From positions 1 through 35,587 of the forward strand of contig CAYMJV010000026.1 in NCBI GenBank assembly GCA_964390545.1: a stretch of DNA of 35,587 nt. The letters run 5' to 3'. Of the stretch, positions 7,875-17,055 are shown piece after piece (position 1 is the first letter of the stretch; each line of letters starts with the position of its first letter). Source of the DNA: CAYMJV01 sp964390545. Lineage in GTDB: Bacteria; Desulfobacterota; BSN033; UBA1163. The notes below the pieces were generated by a model that searched no databases, was not told where the DNA came from, and saw only the letters and a program-made list of their open reading frames with translations. The position numbers were made by a program, and so were the translations under genes.

Positions 7875-9203
7875 ATGAAACCTATCATTGCCATTGTTGG
7901 AAGGCCGAATGTGGGAAAATCAACCGTTTTCAATCGAATCGCTCGGGGAAAGAAGGCGATTGTTGCGGATGAGCCTGGAGTGACCCGGGATCGAAATTAT
8001 GCGGATGTGGAGTGGGAAGGAAGCGTTTTCACCTTGATCGACACAGGTGGCTTTGAACCTGTTTCAAAAGATCGAATCTTTATTCAGATGCGTGAGCAAT
8101 GCCAGTTGGCCATAGATGAGGCGGATGTGATTTTCTTCATTATGGATGGTAAGGACGGTCTCACCCCTTCAGACAAAGAGATTGCAGATATTCTAAGACG
8201 ACAGAATAAAACGGTCTTTTTCATCGTCAATAAGATTGACGGCCCGAACCATGAGGAGAAGGTCTATGAATTTTATGGTTTAGGGACAGAACGGATTTAT
8301 TCCATTTCTGCGGAACACCGATATGGTTTTGATGAATTGATGGACGAGGTGGTAAAAATCCTTCCCCGATGGACTGAGGAGAAATGGAACAGAGAGGCGT
8401 CGAGGGTGGCTGTCATCGGAAGGCCGAATGTGGGAAAATCCTCTCTGATCAACCGTTTATTGGGATATCGAAGGGTGTTGGTCGATGAGGCACCTGGAAC
8501 GACCCGCGATGCCATCGATACGTTCTTTGAGAGAGACGGGAAGAAATATATCCTCATCGATACGGCAGGCATTCGAAGGAAGAGCCGGATCAGTCTGAGG
8601 TTGGAAAAGTATAGTATCGTGGAGGCGCTCCGGACCATTGACCGGTGCCAGGTAGCCCTCCTTCTATTGGATTCGAAAGAGGGAGTGACCGACCAGGACG
8701 CCCACATTGGTGGATTCATTCATGAGAAGGGGAAAGGATGCATCCTTGTCGTGAACAAATGGGACCTTATCGAGAAAGATTCAGAAACCCTAGTGCAGTA
8801 TAAGAAGAGGGTCTATGAGGACTTGAAATATCTCTCCTATGCGCCCATCCTTTTTATCTCTGCATTGACAGGGCAGAGGGTTCCCAAGATCCTGGACCTG
8901 GTGGATGAGGTGGGTGAGCAGGCGAAGAAAAGGATTCCTACCTCCCAATTAAATAAACTTTTTGGACAGTGGGTGGAACATCATCCACCTCCTCTCCATA
9001 AGAATCGAAATGTGAAATTGAACTATATTACTCAAGTCTCGGTTGGTCCGCCGACCTTTATCATTTATGCTAATTTCCCAGAGGGGATCCATTTTTCGTA
9101 CGAGCGGTATTTGATCAATCAAACGCGGGAGGCTTTTGGTTTTCAAGGAGTTCCCATTCGTCTACAGTTTAGAAAAAAGAGCAAAGGGTACAAACATGGA
9201 TAA
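7875..9203 (+). CDS. der: Ribosome biogenesis GTPase Der (EngA)
   Basis: Der is the essential double GTPase that helps mature the 50S ribosomal subunit. The 442-residue length is normal. Two G domains are present: GRPNVGKS at 9-16 and again at 182-189, each followed by a DxxG motif (DTGGF; DTAGIRRK) and an NKxD motif (NKID; NKWD). The C-terminal KH-like domain includes HHPPPLHKNR and ends in a basic tail KKSKGYKHG. The ATG follows GGGAAG at good spacing. The last 8 bases overlap the start of the downstream adaptor gene, so the exporter is translationally coupled to der. Confidence 0.98.
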   Translation: MKPIIAIVGRPNVGKSTVFNRIARGKKAIVADEPGVTRDRNYADVEWEGSVFTLIDTGGFEPVSKDRIFIQMREQCQLAIDEADVIFFIMDGKDGLTPSDKEIADILRRQNKTVFFIVNKIDGPNHEEKVYEFYGLGTERIYSISAEHRYGFDELMDEVVKILPRWTEEKWNREASRVAVIGRPNVGKSSLINRLLGYRRVLVDEAPGTTRDAIDTFFERDGKKYILIDTAGIRRKSRISLRLEKYSIVEALRTIDRCQVALLLLDSKEGVTDQDAHIGGFIHEKGKGCILVVNKWDLIEKDSETLVQYKKRVYEDLKYLSYAPILFISALTGQRVPKILDLVDEVGEQAKKRIPTSQLNKLFGQWVEHHPPPLHKNRNVKLNYITQVSVGPPTFIIYANFPEGIHFSYERYLINQTREAFGFQGVPIRLQFRKKSKGYKHG

Positions 9204-10761
9204 TCGAAGGAAGAAATATCTGCTGCCGATCGTAATCATTTTCATCGTGTTGCTGGTGGGGGGATTTATTTTCTATCGATGGAAGGGTCAAAACGGGCTG
9301 AACCAGAAGTTCAGGACGACCAAAGTGGAGCGAGGGGAGATCAGCTCTGTCGTTACAGCTACGGGAACGATCAATCCGGTAGTTACGGTCCTGGTAGGGA
9401 GCCAGATTTCAGGGACGATCAAGGCTCTCTACGCCGATTTTAACTCTCGTGTCCAAGTTGGTCAGGTCATCGCTCAGATCGATCCAGCCATCTTTGAGTC
9501 CCAGGTGGATCAGGCCAAGGCCCAAGTGGCAACTGAACAAGCCAACTTGGGGAACGTCCAGGCCAATCTGCAGAATATCCAGGCCAACCTTGTAAAGGCA
9601 GAGGTGTCTATCACTGATACGAAGAGGACTCTGGATCGGAACCTGCAATTGATGAAGATGAGTGCCATTGCCCAGTCCGCCCTCGATACGGCTCAGGCCA
9701 ACTATGATTCTGCAGTGGCCCAAAGAGAGGCCACCAAGGCCCAGTTAGAAGTGGCCAGATCTCAGATAGAATCTGCAAAGGCACAAGTGGAACATGCCAA
9801 GGCGGCCCTGAAGATGGCGGAGATCAACCTGAGGTACACCACCATACGATCTCCAGTCGAAGGGACCGTGATCTCGAGAAACGTCGATGTGGGCCAGACC
9901 GTAGCGGCCAGCCTCCAGGCCCCAACCCTTTTCACCATCGCCAAAGACCTGACTCAAATGCAGGTGGACACAAATTTCAGTGAAGCCGATATCGGCCGCA
10001 TTGAGAAAGGGCAGGAGGCGACCTTCACCGTCGATGCTTACCCGGAAAGAACGTTTCGAGGGAGGGTCTCCGAAATTCGGAACGCTCCCCAGATGATTCA
10101 GAACGTTGTTACCTACGACGTGGTCATACAGGTGGGCAACAAGGAGTTGAAGCTCAAACCGGGCATGACGGCAAATGTCACCATCGTGGTGGCACATCGG
10201 GAAGGGGTTTTGAAAATCCCCAATGCCACCCTCCGTTACCAGCCTCAAACGGCAAGAAATGAGGTTGCTGCACAGGGAAAGAAGGGGGAGGGGGCATCCC
10301 AATCGAAGGGCCGTCTCACATCCGGGAGTCGATTCACAGAAGGATTAAACCTCACCCCGGAACAACAAGCAAGAGTGGATATGATCATCAAGGTCTCGCA
10401 ACAGGAGATCCAGGAGATTCGTGAGAAGTCAAAGCCGGAAGAGGTGAGGACAAAGACTCAGAATTTGATACGACAGAAAATCATGGGGATTTTAACGCCG
10501 GAACAGAAGCAAAAGCTCGCCGAGTCGGCTTCATCCTCCGAGGCTGATGAAAAAAGGTCAGGAAAGATCTGGATCCTTTCCGCGGAAGGGAACCCTGCTC
10601 CCGTTTCCGTTGTGTTGGGGATCACCGACGGGTCCTTTAGTGAGGTTATCTCCGGAGATGTTAAAGAGGGGACTGAGGTGATCGTCCAAGAGATGGCTAA
10701 AGGCAATGCACAGAACCGGCCCACTCCTTCGCCTTTCGGGGGCGGTGCAATGCGCAAATGA
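9196..10761 (+). CDS. MacA-like periplasmic adaptor (membrane fusion protein) with Spy/CpxP-like insert
   Basis: This 521-residue adaptor would link an ABC exporter in the inner membrane to an outer-membrane channel. It begins with a TM anchor (residues about 8-26), then lipoyl and long alpha-hairpin segments (about 85-215, Ala/Gln-rich heptads), a second lipoyl half (TIRSPVEGTVISRNVDVGQ) and a beta-barrel. After the barrel (NATLRYQP, about 355), an insert of about 70 residues carries two LTPEQ motifs (386-391 and 433-438) around a charged helix, as in Spy/CpxP LTxxQ proteins. The membrane-proximal domain then resumes (KIWILSAEGNPAPVSV). The ATG at 9196 is chosen because it overlaps the der stop and precedes the TM helix; the upstream in-frame start at 9136 lies inside der. 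Confidence 0.92.
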   Translation: MDNRRKKYLLPIVIIFIVLLVGGFIFYRWKGQNGLNQKFRTTKVERGEISSVVTATGTINPVVTVLVGSQISGTIKALYADFNSRVQVGQVIAQIDPAIFESQVDQAKAQVATEQANLGNVQANLQNIQANLVKAEVSITDTKRTLDRNLQLMKMSAIAQSALDTAQANYDSAVAQREATKAQLEVARSQIESAKAQVEHAKAALKMAEINLRYTTIRSPVEGTVISRNVDVGQTVAASLQAPTLFTIAKDLTQMQVDTNFSEADIGRIEKGQEATFTVDAYPERTFRGRVSEIRNAPQMIQNVVTYDVVIQVGNKELKLKPGMTANVTIVVAHREGVLKIPNATLRYQPQTARNEVAAQGKKGEGASQSKGRLTSGSRFTEGLNLTPEQQARVDMIIKVSQQEIQEIREKSKPEEVRTKTQNLIRQKIMGILTPEQKQKLAESASSSEADEKRSGKIWILSAEGNPAPVSVVLGITDGSFSEVISGDVKEGTEVIVQEMAKGNAQNRPTPSPFGGGAMRK

Positions 10762-10789
10762 CCTACGTCGCGAGAAAGCTTGAAAGTCA

Positions 10790-11500
10790 ATGAGTAATTC
10801 AGAGGCAACAGATACTTTGATTCAGGTTCAAGACTTAATCAAGATCTACTGGTTTGGTGAGGTGGAGGTTCATGCACTTCGTGGCGTCTCCTTATCGATT
10901 CAACGGGGGGACTTTGTGGCCATCATGGGACCTTCGGGCTCCGGGAAATCAACCTTTATGAACATCCTGGGATTTCTGGACCAGCCCACACATGGCCAAT
11001 ATCTCTTAGAAGGGATTAATGGGGAACGTCTCTCAAGGGATGATCTGGCAGAGATCCGGAATCGGAAGATCGGTTTTGTCTTCCAGGGGTTTAACCTCCT
11101 GGCGAGGACATCAGCCTTGGAGAATGTTGAACTCCCCATGATCTACGCAAGGACATCAGCGCATCAACGAAAGGAAAACGCGAGGAGAGCCTTGGTAGAG
11201 GTAGGCCTGGAAGGGAGGGAACATCATCATCCCAGTCAACTCTCCGGAGGGGAACAACAGCGGGTAGCCATCGCCCGTGCCCTGGTCAACCAGCCTTCCA
11301 TTCTCTTGGCGGATGAACCCACAGGCAATCTTGATTCAAAGACGAGTGAAGAGATTATGGCGATCTTTCAGCGTCTCAATCGAGATCTGGGAATCACCAT
11401 CATCATGATTACCCATGAGCCTGACATTGCATCCGTTGCAAAGCGGAACATCCTTTTTAAGGATGGGACAGTGGTCAGTGACCGTAACTCAGCCCTTTAG
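10790..11500 (+). CDS. ABC transporter ATPase, MacB/LolD type
   Basis: This 236-residue nucleotide-binding subunit powers the neighbouring exporter. Walker A is GPSGSGKST (about 47-55), the Q-loop GFVFQGFNLL, the signature LSGGEQQRVAIARAL, Walker B ILLADEPTGNLDSK and the switch His in MITHEPD. These match the MacB/LolD/FtsE group. Unlike E. coli MacB, where ATPase and permease are fused, the two are separate genes here. It starts 28 bases after the adaptor stop and ends inside a perfect hairpin. The transported substrate (peptide, macrolide, lipid or siderophore) is unknown. Confidence 0.95.
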   Translation: MSNSEATDTLIQVQDLIKIYWFGEVEVHALRGVSLSIQRGDFVAIMGPSGSGKSTFMNILGFLDQPTHGQYLLEGINGERLSRDDLAEIRNRKIGFVFQGFNLLARTSALENVELPMIYARTSAHQRKENARRALVEVGLEGREHHHPSQLSGGEQQRVAIARALVNQPSILLADEPTGNLDSKTSEEIMAIFQRLNRDLGITIIMITHEPDIASVAKRNILFKDGTVVSDRNSAL

Positions 11501-11508
11501 GGCTGAGT
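11487..11508. other. Perfect 9-bp hairpin across the ATPase stop codon
   Basis: ACTCAGCCC and GGGCTGAGT flank a TTTA loop, and the TAG stop lies in the loop/right arm. No U-tract follows, so it may dampen or stabilise the mRNA rather than terminate it. Confidence 0.6.
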
Positions 11509-11510
11509 AT

Positions 11511-11568
11511 CAGGTTAAGGCTAAGGTTAAGGTTTAGCAATTCTTAACCTCGACCTTAACCTCAACCT
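11511..11568. repeat. Inverted repeat of AGGTTAAGG units
   Basis: Several AGGTTAAGG / AAGGTTAAGG units (11511-11536) are mirrored by CTTAACCTCGACCTTAACCTCAACC (11543-11568). The whole can fold into a long hairpin between the ATPase and permease genes. The permease ATG 12 bases later has no clear Shine-Dalgarno sequence. Confidence 0.65.
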
Positions 11569-11579
11569 AAATTTTTATT

Positions 11580-12812
11580 ATGATGACAACCCTTCTCGCC
11601 AGTTTCCGAATTGCACTCAGAGCGCTCATGGTCAATAAGATGCGCTCGGCCCTCACCATGCTGGGAATCATCATCGGCGTCAGTGCGGTCATTGCCATGA
11701 TTGCTGTGGGATCAGGGGCAAAGCAACGGATTGAAGAGCAGATCGCCAGCATGGGGTCAAACCTTCTCATGATCGAGTCAGGGAGTACGACGAGCGGAGG
11801 ATCCCATATGGGGGCAGGGACTGCTGCAACGTTGACCGTTGGCGATGCGAAGGCGATCGAGAAAGAAATCCCGGGGGTTAAGTATGTCGCACCGAGCATC
11901 CGCGGGGTGGCCCAGGTGGTCTATGGAAATCAAAATTGGTCTACCGGTATCACCGGAACAAGTCCTGAAATGATCGAAATCAGAGGGTGGTCCCTCTCCT
12001 CAGGTCGTCCCTTCACCGAACAGGAGCTCGATGGAGCAGCGAAGGTTTGCGTTTTGGGAAAGACAGTCGTGGATGACCTTTTCGGAGGGATCGATCCAGT
12101 CGGCCAGATCGTCCGTATCAAGAAAATTCCCTTTACAGTCGTTGGGGTTCTCACACCCAAGGGCCAGACAACGTGGGGACAGGACCAGGACGATATCATC
12201 TTTGTACCGCTGACCACCGCGCAGAAGCAACTATTCGGACAGACCTTTCCCGGGATGGTAAGGAACATCGCGGTCCAGGCATGGGGACCGGATGACGTGA
12301 AACAGGTAGAAACGCAGTTGAAAGAACTCCTTCGGCAGAGACACCGCATTCAGCCAAACCAGGATAATGATTTTTCTGTGAGGAACCTGACGGAACTCAT
12401 GTCGAGCCGGGAGGAATCGGCCAATGTGATGTCTCTCCTTTTAGGTGCCATCGCCTCCATCTCTCTGATTGTAGGGGGAATCGGGATCATGAATATCATG
12501 CTCGTCTCTGTCACTGAGCGGACAAGAGAGATCGGCATTCGAATCGCCGTGGGTGCCAAGAGTCGGGACATCCTTCTTCAGTTCCTCATCGAATCCCTTG
12601 TCCTAAGTCTGATGGGAGGGATATTGGGGATCGGGATCGGGATATTGGGGACCGTGGTCCTCTCCAGCTTTACTCAATGGCCTACCCTCTTCTCGATCCA
12701 GGCAATCCTTTTAGCCTTTCTCTTTTCTGGCTCTGTAGGGGTATTTTTTGGATTCTATCCGGCAAGGAAAGCCTCTTTGCTCAACCCCATTGAGGCCTTG
12801 CGATATGAATAA
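11580..12812 (+). CDS. ABC transporter permease, MacB/FtsX family
   Basis: This 410-residue inner-membrane subunit has the MacB_PCD plus FtsX architecture. The first TM lies at about 20-45 (KMRSALTMLGIIIGVSAVIA), followed by a large periplasmic domain (about 50-275) and three C-terminal TM helices. The FtsX signature is around MNIMLVSVTERTREIGIRIA, and the protein ends FYPARKASLLNPIEALRYE, as is standard. With the adaptor and ATPase it makes a complete tripartite exporter lacking only the outer-membrane protein. Two adjacent ATG codons (11580, 11583) are possible starts; neither has a strong ribosome binding site. Confidence 0.94.
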   Translation: MMTTLLASFRIALRALMVNKMRSALTMLGIIIGVSAVIAMIAVGSGAKQRIEEQIASMGSNLLMIESGSTTSGGSHMGAGTAATLTVGDAKAIEKEIPGVKYVAPSIRGVAQVVYGNQNWSTGITGTSPEMIEIRGWSLSSGRPFTEQELDGAAKVCVLGKTVVDDLFGGIDPVGQIVRIKKIPFTVVGVLTPKGQTTWGQDQDDIIFVPLTTAQKQLFGQTFPGMVRNIAVQAWGPDDVKQVETQLKELLRQRHRIQPNQDNDFSVRNLTELMSSREESANVMSLLLGAIASISLIVGGIGIMNIMLVSVTERTREIGIRIAVGAKSRDILLQFLIESLVLSLMGGILGIGIGILGTVVLSSFTQWPTLFSIQAILLAFLFSGSVGVFFGFYPARKASLLNPIEALRYE

Positions 12813-12907
12813 AGGAGGGGACGCAGCATCGTTGCAGTTGGATTTGTAGGCATTCGGATTTTCGTCATGGCCGTATAGGCAACCGAATGATATCTAACCT
12901 GATTCAC

Positions 12908-13834
12908 TTACATCTTCATAACCTGATAACACTGGGCGATGGCCTCTTTTAGCCCTTGCTTGGCCATTAGGTGAGACAGTGCAGATTGATAAGCAAAAAG
13001 TCGTTCGGCTTTGTCTGTACTTAATTCCCAAGTATCGGCCAGAAAGGCGGGTCCTTTCCACTCTTTCGCAGGGATGACCTCAAGTGGAGAGGAGGAATGG
13101 GTCACCTCAATGATGATCCGGGCAACCTCCTCCCACGTAAGGAAAAGGGTTGAGAGATTAAAGATTTCTCCAAAGACCTCCTGTTTTTGTATGGCAAGCA
13201 GTATGGCATTGGTTAGATCGTCGATATGGAGAAAGCTTCCACCTGCACCCTCGGGAACCCTCAAAGGTTGCCCTGCCTGGGCAAGCTTGATCAAGTCCCG
13301 AAGGTGCCTCCCGCCGATCTCTTTACCATAGGACCACCAGAATCTGAAAATTGTGACGGGCAGCCCTTTGGTCTTGAAGTAAGCCAACGAAACTTTCTCT
13401 GCCATCAGTTTGGCAACTCCATAGAATGGCTTTCTCGCCTCTTCTACCAAACAAGGGGCCTCTTCAGTAATGGGTAGCCTGATGGGTTTGCCATATACGA
13501 CTGCGGTGCTGGTGTAGATGAAGTGGGAGACCTTTGCGGCGACTGCTTCATCAAGCAACAGGATATGCCCTTTCAGGTCACTTTCCAAAAGCTCTATTGG
13601 ATTGTCAGAAAAAGACCAGGCCAGGTGAAGGAGGATATCTATCCCTTTCATGGCCTCTTTGACGACGGCGGGGTCCTCTATCCTTCCCTTTACCAACTCC
13701 AAATGTTTGGGTCCCATGGACCGTAGACGATCAGCCTCCTTGTCCAAAACCCTGACTTCATGTCCCTTTTGAATAAAAAATGCCGTGAGAGCTTGACCCA
13801 CGGATCCAGCTCCCCCGGCAATTAGGAATTTCAT
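12908..13834 (-). CDS. NAD-dependent epimerase/dehydratase (extended SDR)
   Basis: This 308-residue Rossmann-fold enzyme has the nucleotide motif GGAGSVGQA (residues 7-15), an acidic residue after beta-2 (VLDKEADRL), the Ser/Thr region YTSTAVVYG and the catalytic YxxxK in FYGVAKLMAEK. It resembles UDP-sugar epimerases and related oxidoreductases, but the substrate cannot be assigned. It is the last gene of the por-tct cluster, 18 bases after tctA, so it may act on a metabolite of the imported acid. It meets the MacB permease convergently with about 95 bases between. Confidence 0.88.
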   Translation of the reverse strand: MKFLIAGGAGSVGQALTAFFIQKGHEVRVLDKEADRLRSMGPKHLELVKGRIEDPAVVKEAMKGIDILLHLAWSFSDNPIELLESDLKGHILLLDEAVAAKVSHFIYTSTAVVYGKPIRLPITEEAPCLVEEARKPFYGVAKLMAEKVSLAYFKTKGLPVTIFRFWWSYGKEIGGRHLRDLIKLAQAGQPLRVPEGAGGSFLHIDDLTNAILLAIQKQEVFGEIFNLSTLFLTWEEVARIIIEVTHSSSPLEVIPAKEWKGPAFLADTWELSTDKAERLFAYQSALSHLMAKQGLKEAIAQCYQVMKM

Positions 13835-13852
13835 AAAAATTTCCTCGTCAAT

Positions 13853-15361
13853 CTATCCTGTGGCCTCTTTTTTAGCGGATAACTTCTTTTTCCACTTTGA
13901 GAAGGTTGGCAAGAAGAAGAGGAAGAGTGCCAACAACATCAAAGGAAGTGCAATCGGAGGCCTAAAGAAGATGATTGGATTCCCACGACCCATAATGAGG
14001 GCTTGCCTCACGGCTGACTCGGCCATGTTCCCTAAAACTAAAGCCAGAACCATAGGAGCAATGGGATAGTCGAGTTTTTTGAAGAAATACCCGACGATTC
14101 CGAAGATGACCATGTAGTAAATATCGATCATCCTATTGTTGACTGCAAAAGCACCGATGGCGCAGACGTAGATGATGATCGGCATCAGAATGCTAAATTT
14201 AATCCTGAGGATAGCTGCAAAGGCCGGAGCAAAGGCCAAGACGAGTATCAGGCCTAAGAAGTTGGCTACCCAGATGCTGCCAATAAAACCCCAAACAAAA
14301 TCGGCATGCTCTTTAAAGAGCATCGGCCCAGGTTGAAGACCCATAATCATCAAACCACCCATGATGACAGCCATGGTGGGTGAACCTGGAATACCGAGCG
14401 TGATCATAGGGAGGGTGGCAGAGGTTCCAGCGCCATGGCCTGCTGCCTCGGGTGCAATGATACCAGATACAGCCCCTTTGCCATATTCGTCTTTATCAAT
14501 GGCTGAGCTTTTTGCAAAACCATAAGCCATAAAAGAGGCAGGAGTGGCTCCCCCTGGCTGGATGCCCAACCAGCATCCGATCAAGGAACCCAACACAAGT
14601 ATCCTCCGGTGTCGCACCAATTCTTTTAAACCCTCCAAGATATCTTTCAGCCGAACCGTGGCTTTGACTCCCTCCATCTTGAGGCCTTCTTCGACGGTAA
14701 GAAAGATTTCTCCAAGGCCAAAGAGTCCAATCACTGCGACAATGAAGTGAAATCCTCCCATCAGCGGTACAGTGCCATAGGTCATACGAAGCTTTCCACT
14801 TACAATATCCATCCCAACAGCGGCCAGAATGAACCCAAGGAAAATGGCCACCAAGGACTTTAAAGCAGATTTTCCTCCTAATCGGGTCATTGCGCTGAAG
14901 GTGAGCACCATCACAGCAGCGGTTTCAGGAGGTCCAAACCTTAAAGCAAACTCGGCGATGATTGGGGCAAAAAAGGTCAGGAGGATAACTCCAATAATCG
15001 CCCCAAATCCGTGAGATAAGAAAGACAACACCAGTGCTTTCCCAGCCCTTCCACTTTTTGCCATGGGGTATCCGTCGAAGGTGACGGCCACAGCCCAGGG
15101 TTCCCCGGGGATGTTGAACAGGATGGAGCAGATTCCTCCACCATAGAGTGCTCCCCAATAGATACAGGCCAATAAAATAATGGCCGAGGTGGGGTTCATG
15201 GCAAACGTAATTGGAATAAGGATGGCACATCCATTGGCACCCCCCAGGCCGGGGAGCACACCCACAATGATCCCTAGGATGATACCGACCGCGGCGATCA
15301 AAATGTTATAGGGCTGGCAGGCAACGCTTAAACCCATCAACCAATTCGAGAAGATATCCAA
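13853..15361 (-). CDS. tctA: Tripartite tricarboxylate transporter large permease TctA
   Basis: TctA is the main membrane subunit of the TTT family, which imports di- and tricarboxylates, aromatic acids and similar compounds using an ion gradient. The 502-residue length, about twelve hydrophobic segments and the Gly/Pro-rich signatures GVLPGLGGANGCAILIP near the N-terminus and IPGSPTMAVIMGGLMIMG later are typical. The start is a TTG, strongly supported by AAGGAGG about eight bases upstream. It works with TctB and the periplasmic TctC just upstream on the same strand. Confidence 0.96.
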   Translation of the reverse strand: MDIFSNWLMGLSVACQPYNILIAAVGIILGIIVGVLPGLGGANGCAILIPITFAMNPTSAIILLACIYWGALYGGGICSILFNIPGEPWAVAVTFDGYPMAKSGRAGKALVLSFLSHGFGAIIGVILLTFFAPIIAEFALRFGPPETAAVMVLTFSAMTRLGGKSALKSLVAIFLGFILAAVGMDIVSGKLRMTYGTVPLMGGFHFIVAVIGLFGLGEIFLTVEEGLKMEGVKATVRLKDILEGLKELVRHRRILVLGSLIGCWLGIQPGGATPASFMAYGFAKSSAIDKDEYGKGAVSGIIAPEAAGHGAGTSATLPMITLGIPGSPTMAVIMGGLMIMGLQPGPMLFKEHADFVWGFIGSIWVANFLGLILVLAFAPAFAAILRIKFSILMPIIIYVCAIGAFAVNNRMIDIYYMVIFGIVGYFFKKLDYPIAPMVLALVLGNMAESAVRQALIMGRGNPIIFFRPPIALPLMLLALFLFFLPTFSKWKKKLSAKKEATG

Positions 15362-15448
15362 TGTCGTTCCTCCTTCGGTTTAGCAAATGAAGCCCCACTG
15401 GCAGGTCCTGATACCTGGTCTTACGTCTCCTTGGGGCGACATCCCGAC

Positions 15449-15476
15449 CCCGACTTGGCGATTCGTTCCTGTCGGG
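15449..15476. other. Imperfect inverted repeat between tctB and tctA
   Basis: The arms CCCGAC and GTCGGG are separated by about 16 bases with further partial pairing (GG/CC). It lies in the 117-base tctB-tctA spacer and could be an mRNA-processing hairpin or a small repeat. Confidence 0.4.
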
Positions 15477-15478
15477 TT

Positions 15479-15964
15479 TTAATACGGAATAAGAGCCAAA
15501 ACATTTTTCCCCCATACACCTTCGGGCAGGGGGATTAAGAATATTCTGTCAAATAAAACATAGACGACTAGAGGTACCAAAATACTCAAAACGGCCACTT
15601 TGAACCAATTCTCCTTTCCCACTACTCCCATATAGAAGGCAAGGTATAAGACAGTGGCCATGTGAAGTCCGATGAGCTCTGTTAAGAGAACCATTCCGGT
15701 GGCAGGAAGTAACACCCAAAGGATCTGAGTCAGACCTCCTTGTTTGATCAGGGGTTTTCCAGTTCCTTCTTTCTTAAGAATCCTGATGCCCCTCAGCACG
15801 ATGAAGAAAGTGCATATGACGATCCCCAAACCCATGTAAAAGGGAAAAAAGCCGGCTTCAGGCCCACTCATTCCCCACCCAAAACCCAACCTGATCGCGT
15901 CTCCAAGCACGAGGAGCCCAACCGCCATTAAACCCAATCCAACATAAATATCGGCCCTTCGCAT
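15479..15964 (-). CDS. tctB: Tripartite tricarboxylate transporter small permease TctB
   Basis: This 161-residue membrane protein has four predicted TM helices and the TctB pattern: an N-terminal helix with GLMAVGLLVLGDAI, a second with FFPFYMGLGIVICTFF, and a C-terminal pair separated by a short loop ending in FDRIFLIPLPEG, typical of the family. The ATG follows GGAGAG closely. It lies between tctC and tctA, and a hairpin with a short U-run precedes it on the mRNA. Confidence 0.93.
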   Translation of the reverse strand: MRRADIYVGLGLMAVGLLVLGDAIRLGFGWGMSGPEAGFFPFYMGLGIVICTFFIVLRGIRILKKEGTGKPLIKQGGLTQILWVLLPATGMVLLTELIGLHMATVLYLAFYMGVVGKENWFKVAVLSILVPLVVYVLFDRIFLIPLPEGVWGKNVLALIPY

Positions 15965-16005
15965 CTCTCCTCCTTTTCCAGACGCTCTCGAAATTCAAGC
16001 GTCAT

Positions 16006-16042
16006 AAAAGTAAGGGAATAGGAGTTCCTCCCATTCCCTTAC
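16006..16042 (-). terminator. Hairpin plus U-run between tctC and tctB (probable attenuator)
   Basis: Arms of 15 bases (16010-16024 and 16028-16042, 14 of 15 paired, loop of 3) are followed on the minus strand by TTTTA. This fits a leaky intrinsic terminator that would give more TctC than TctA/B mRNA, a common arrangement for solute-binding proteins. Confidence 0.65.
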
Positions 16043-16062
16043 TGAGGCTTGGTTCCCTTCTC

Positions 16063-17055
16063 TTATTTGATTAAGCCTCCCTTTGTCATGAGGTCCTTAT
16101 GCAATGCTTCCTGTTCTCCAACCCATTTCACATAATCAGGTCCTGAAAGGAAGGCTGCCTTCAGGCCCATGTCAGATACGTATTTTTTCCATTCTGAAGT
16201 TTCTGTGACCTTCTTTAGGCAATCCACATAGAAATCCTGCTGTTCTTTTTGGATACCAGGAGGTGCAAAGATCCCACGGAGCATCATGTAGCTCAAATCC
16301 GCCCCTACCGCCTCTTTCATCGTGGGGATTTTATCCCATTCCGGAAGTCCAATCCGATCGTGGTCAATGACTGCCAAGGGTTTCAATCGCCCTGCCTTCC
16401 AGTGGCTCACCGCTTCAGCAGGATTGTTGACCGTTGAGTTGACGTGTTTTCCAACGAGCTCAACTGCCACGTCTCCACCCCCCTTAAACGGGACGTAGGT
16501 AAACTTTAAGCCAAAGGCTTGCTCCATCATAATGGTGATGATCTGGTCTTCCTGAGCGGTTCCAGTCCCGGCCATTAAGAATTTTCCCGGCTCCTTCTTA
16601 ACTGCATCGAGGTATTCTTTTGCGGTCTTATAGGGAGCGTCGGCAGGGACCCAAAGGACAAAATAGTCGAGGGCGAGACGGGCAAGGGGTGTCAGATCCT
16701 TCCAGTTGAAAGGCACGCCTGTTGCCAGAGGGGTTGTGAAGAGATTGGACAGGGTGATGATCACAGTATGCGGATCACCTTTCTTCCCCTTGACATACAT
16801 AAACCCTTCCGCACCCGCACCACCAGATTTATTGATCACGATAAAAGGTTTTGGGGCAAGGTTGTATTTTGATATCAGTGGAGAGACAAACCGCGCCATT
16901 ACGTCGGCACCACCCCCTGCTCCTGCAGGGACAACGAATTCAACAGGCTTGGTGGGTTCCCAGGCGGCGTTCGCTGTGTTCACAGAGAGAAGACCTAGTA
17001 TCAAAAAACAGAGTATTACCCCCATCGTTTTAGACACCGACAATCTTTTTTTCAT
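16063..17055 (-). CDS. tctC: Tripartite tricarboxylate transporter substrate-binding protein TctC (Bug family)
   Basis: This 330-residue periplasmic binding protein captures the carboxylate and delivers it to TctAB. The ATG at 17055 is fixed by AGGAGG five bases upstream; the longer open frame is not real. A signal peptide (KKR, then a hydrophobic core, cleavage near ANA-AWEP) is followed by the Bug signature KPVEFVVPAGAGGGADVMAR, INKSGGAGAEGF and GTGTAQEDQ. The last is part of the ligand pocket that holds a carboxylate through backbone contacts. Substrate specificity cannot be read. It follows porB by 148 bases, with a strong hairpin between. Confidence 0.95.
   Translation of the reverse strand: MKKRLSVSKTMGVILCFLILGLLSVNTANAAWEPTKPVEFVVPAGAGGGADVMARFVSPLISKYNLAPKPFIVINKSGGAGAEGFMYVKGKKGDPHTVIITLSNLFTTPLATGVPFNWKDLTPLARLALDYFVLWVPADAPYKTAKEYLDAVKKEPGKFLMAGTGTAQEDQIITIMMEQAFGLKFTYVPFKGGGDVAVELVGKHVNSTVNNPAEAVSHWKAGRLKPLAVIDHDRIGLPEWDKIPTMKEAVGADLSYMMLRGIFAPPGIQKEQQDFYVDCLKKVTETSEWKKYVSDMGLKAAFLSGPDYVKWVGEQEALHKDLMTKGGLIK

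Noticed and set aside
9136..9195. Upstream start of the MacA-like adaptor
   Set aside because: It lies inside der and would put 20 polar residues before the TM anchor. The 9196 ATG overlaps the der stop.
12851..12889. CATTCGG/CCGAATG pair as a terminator between the permease and epimerase genes
   Set aside because: The loop is 25 bases and no U-run follows, so support is too weak.
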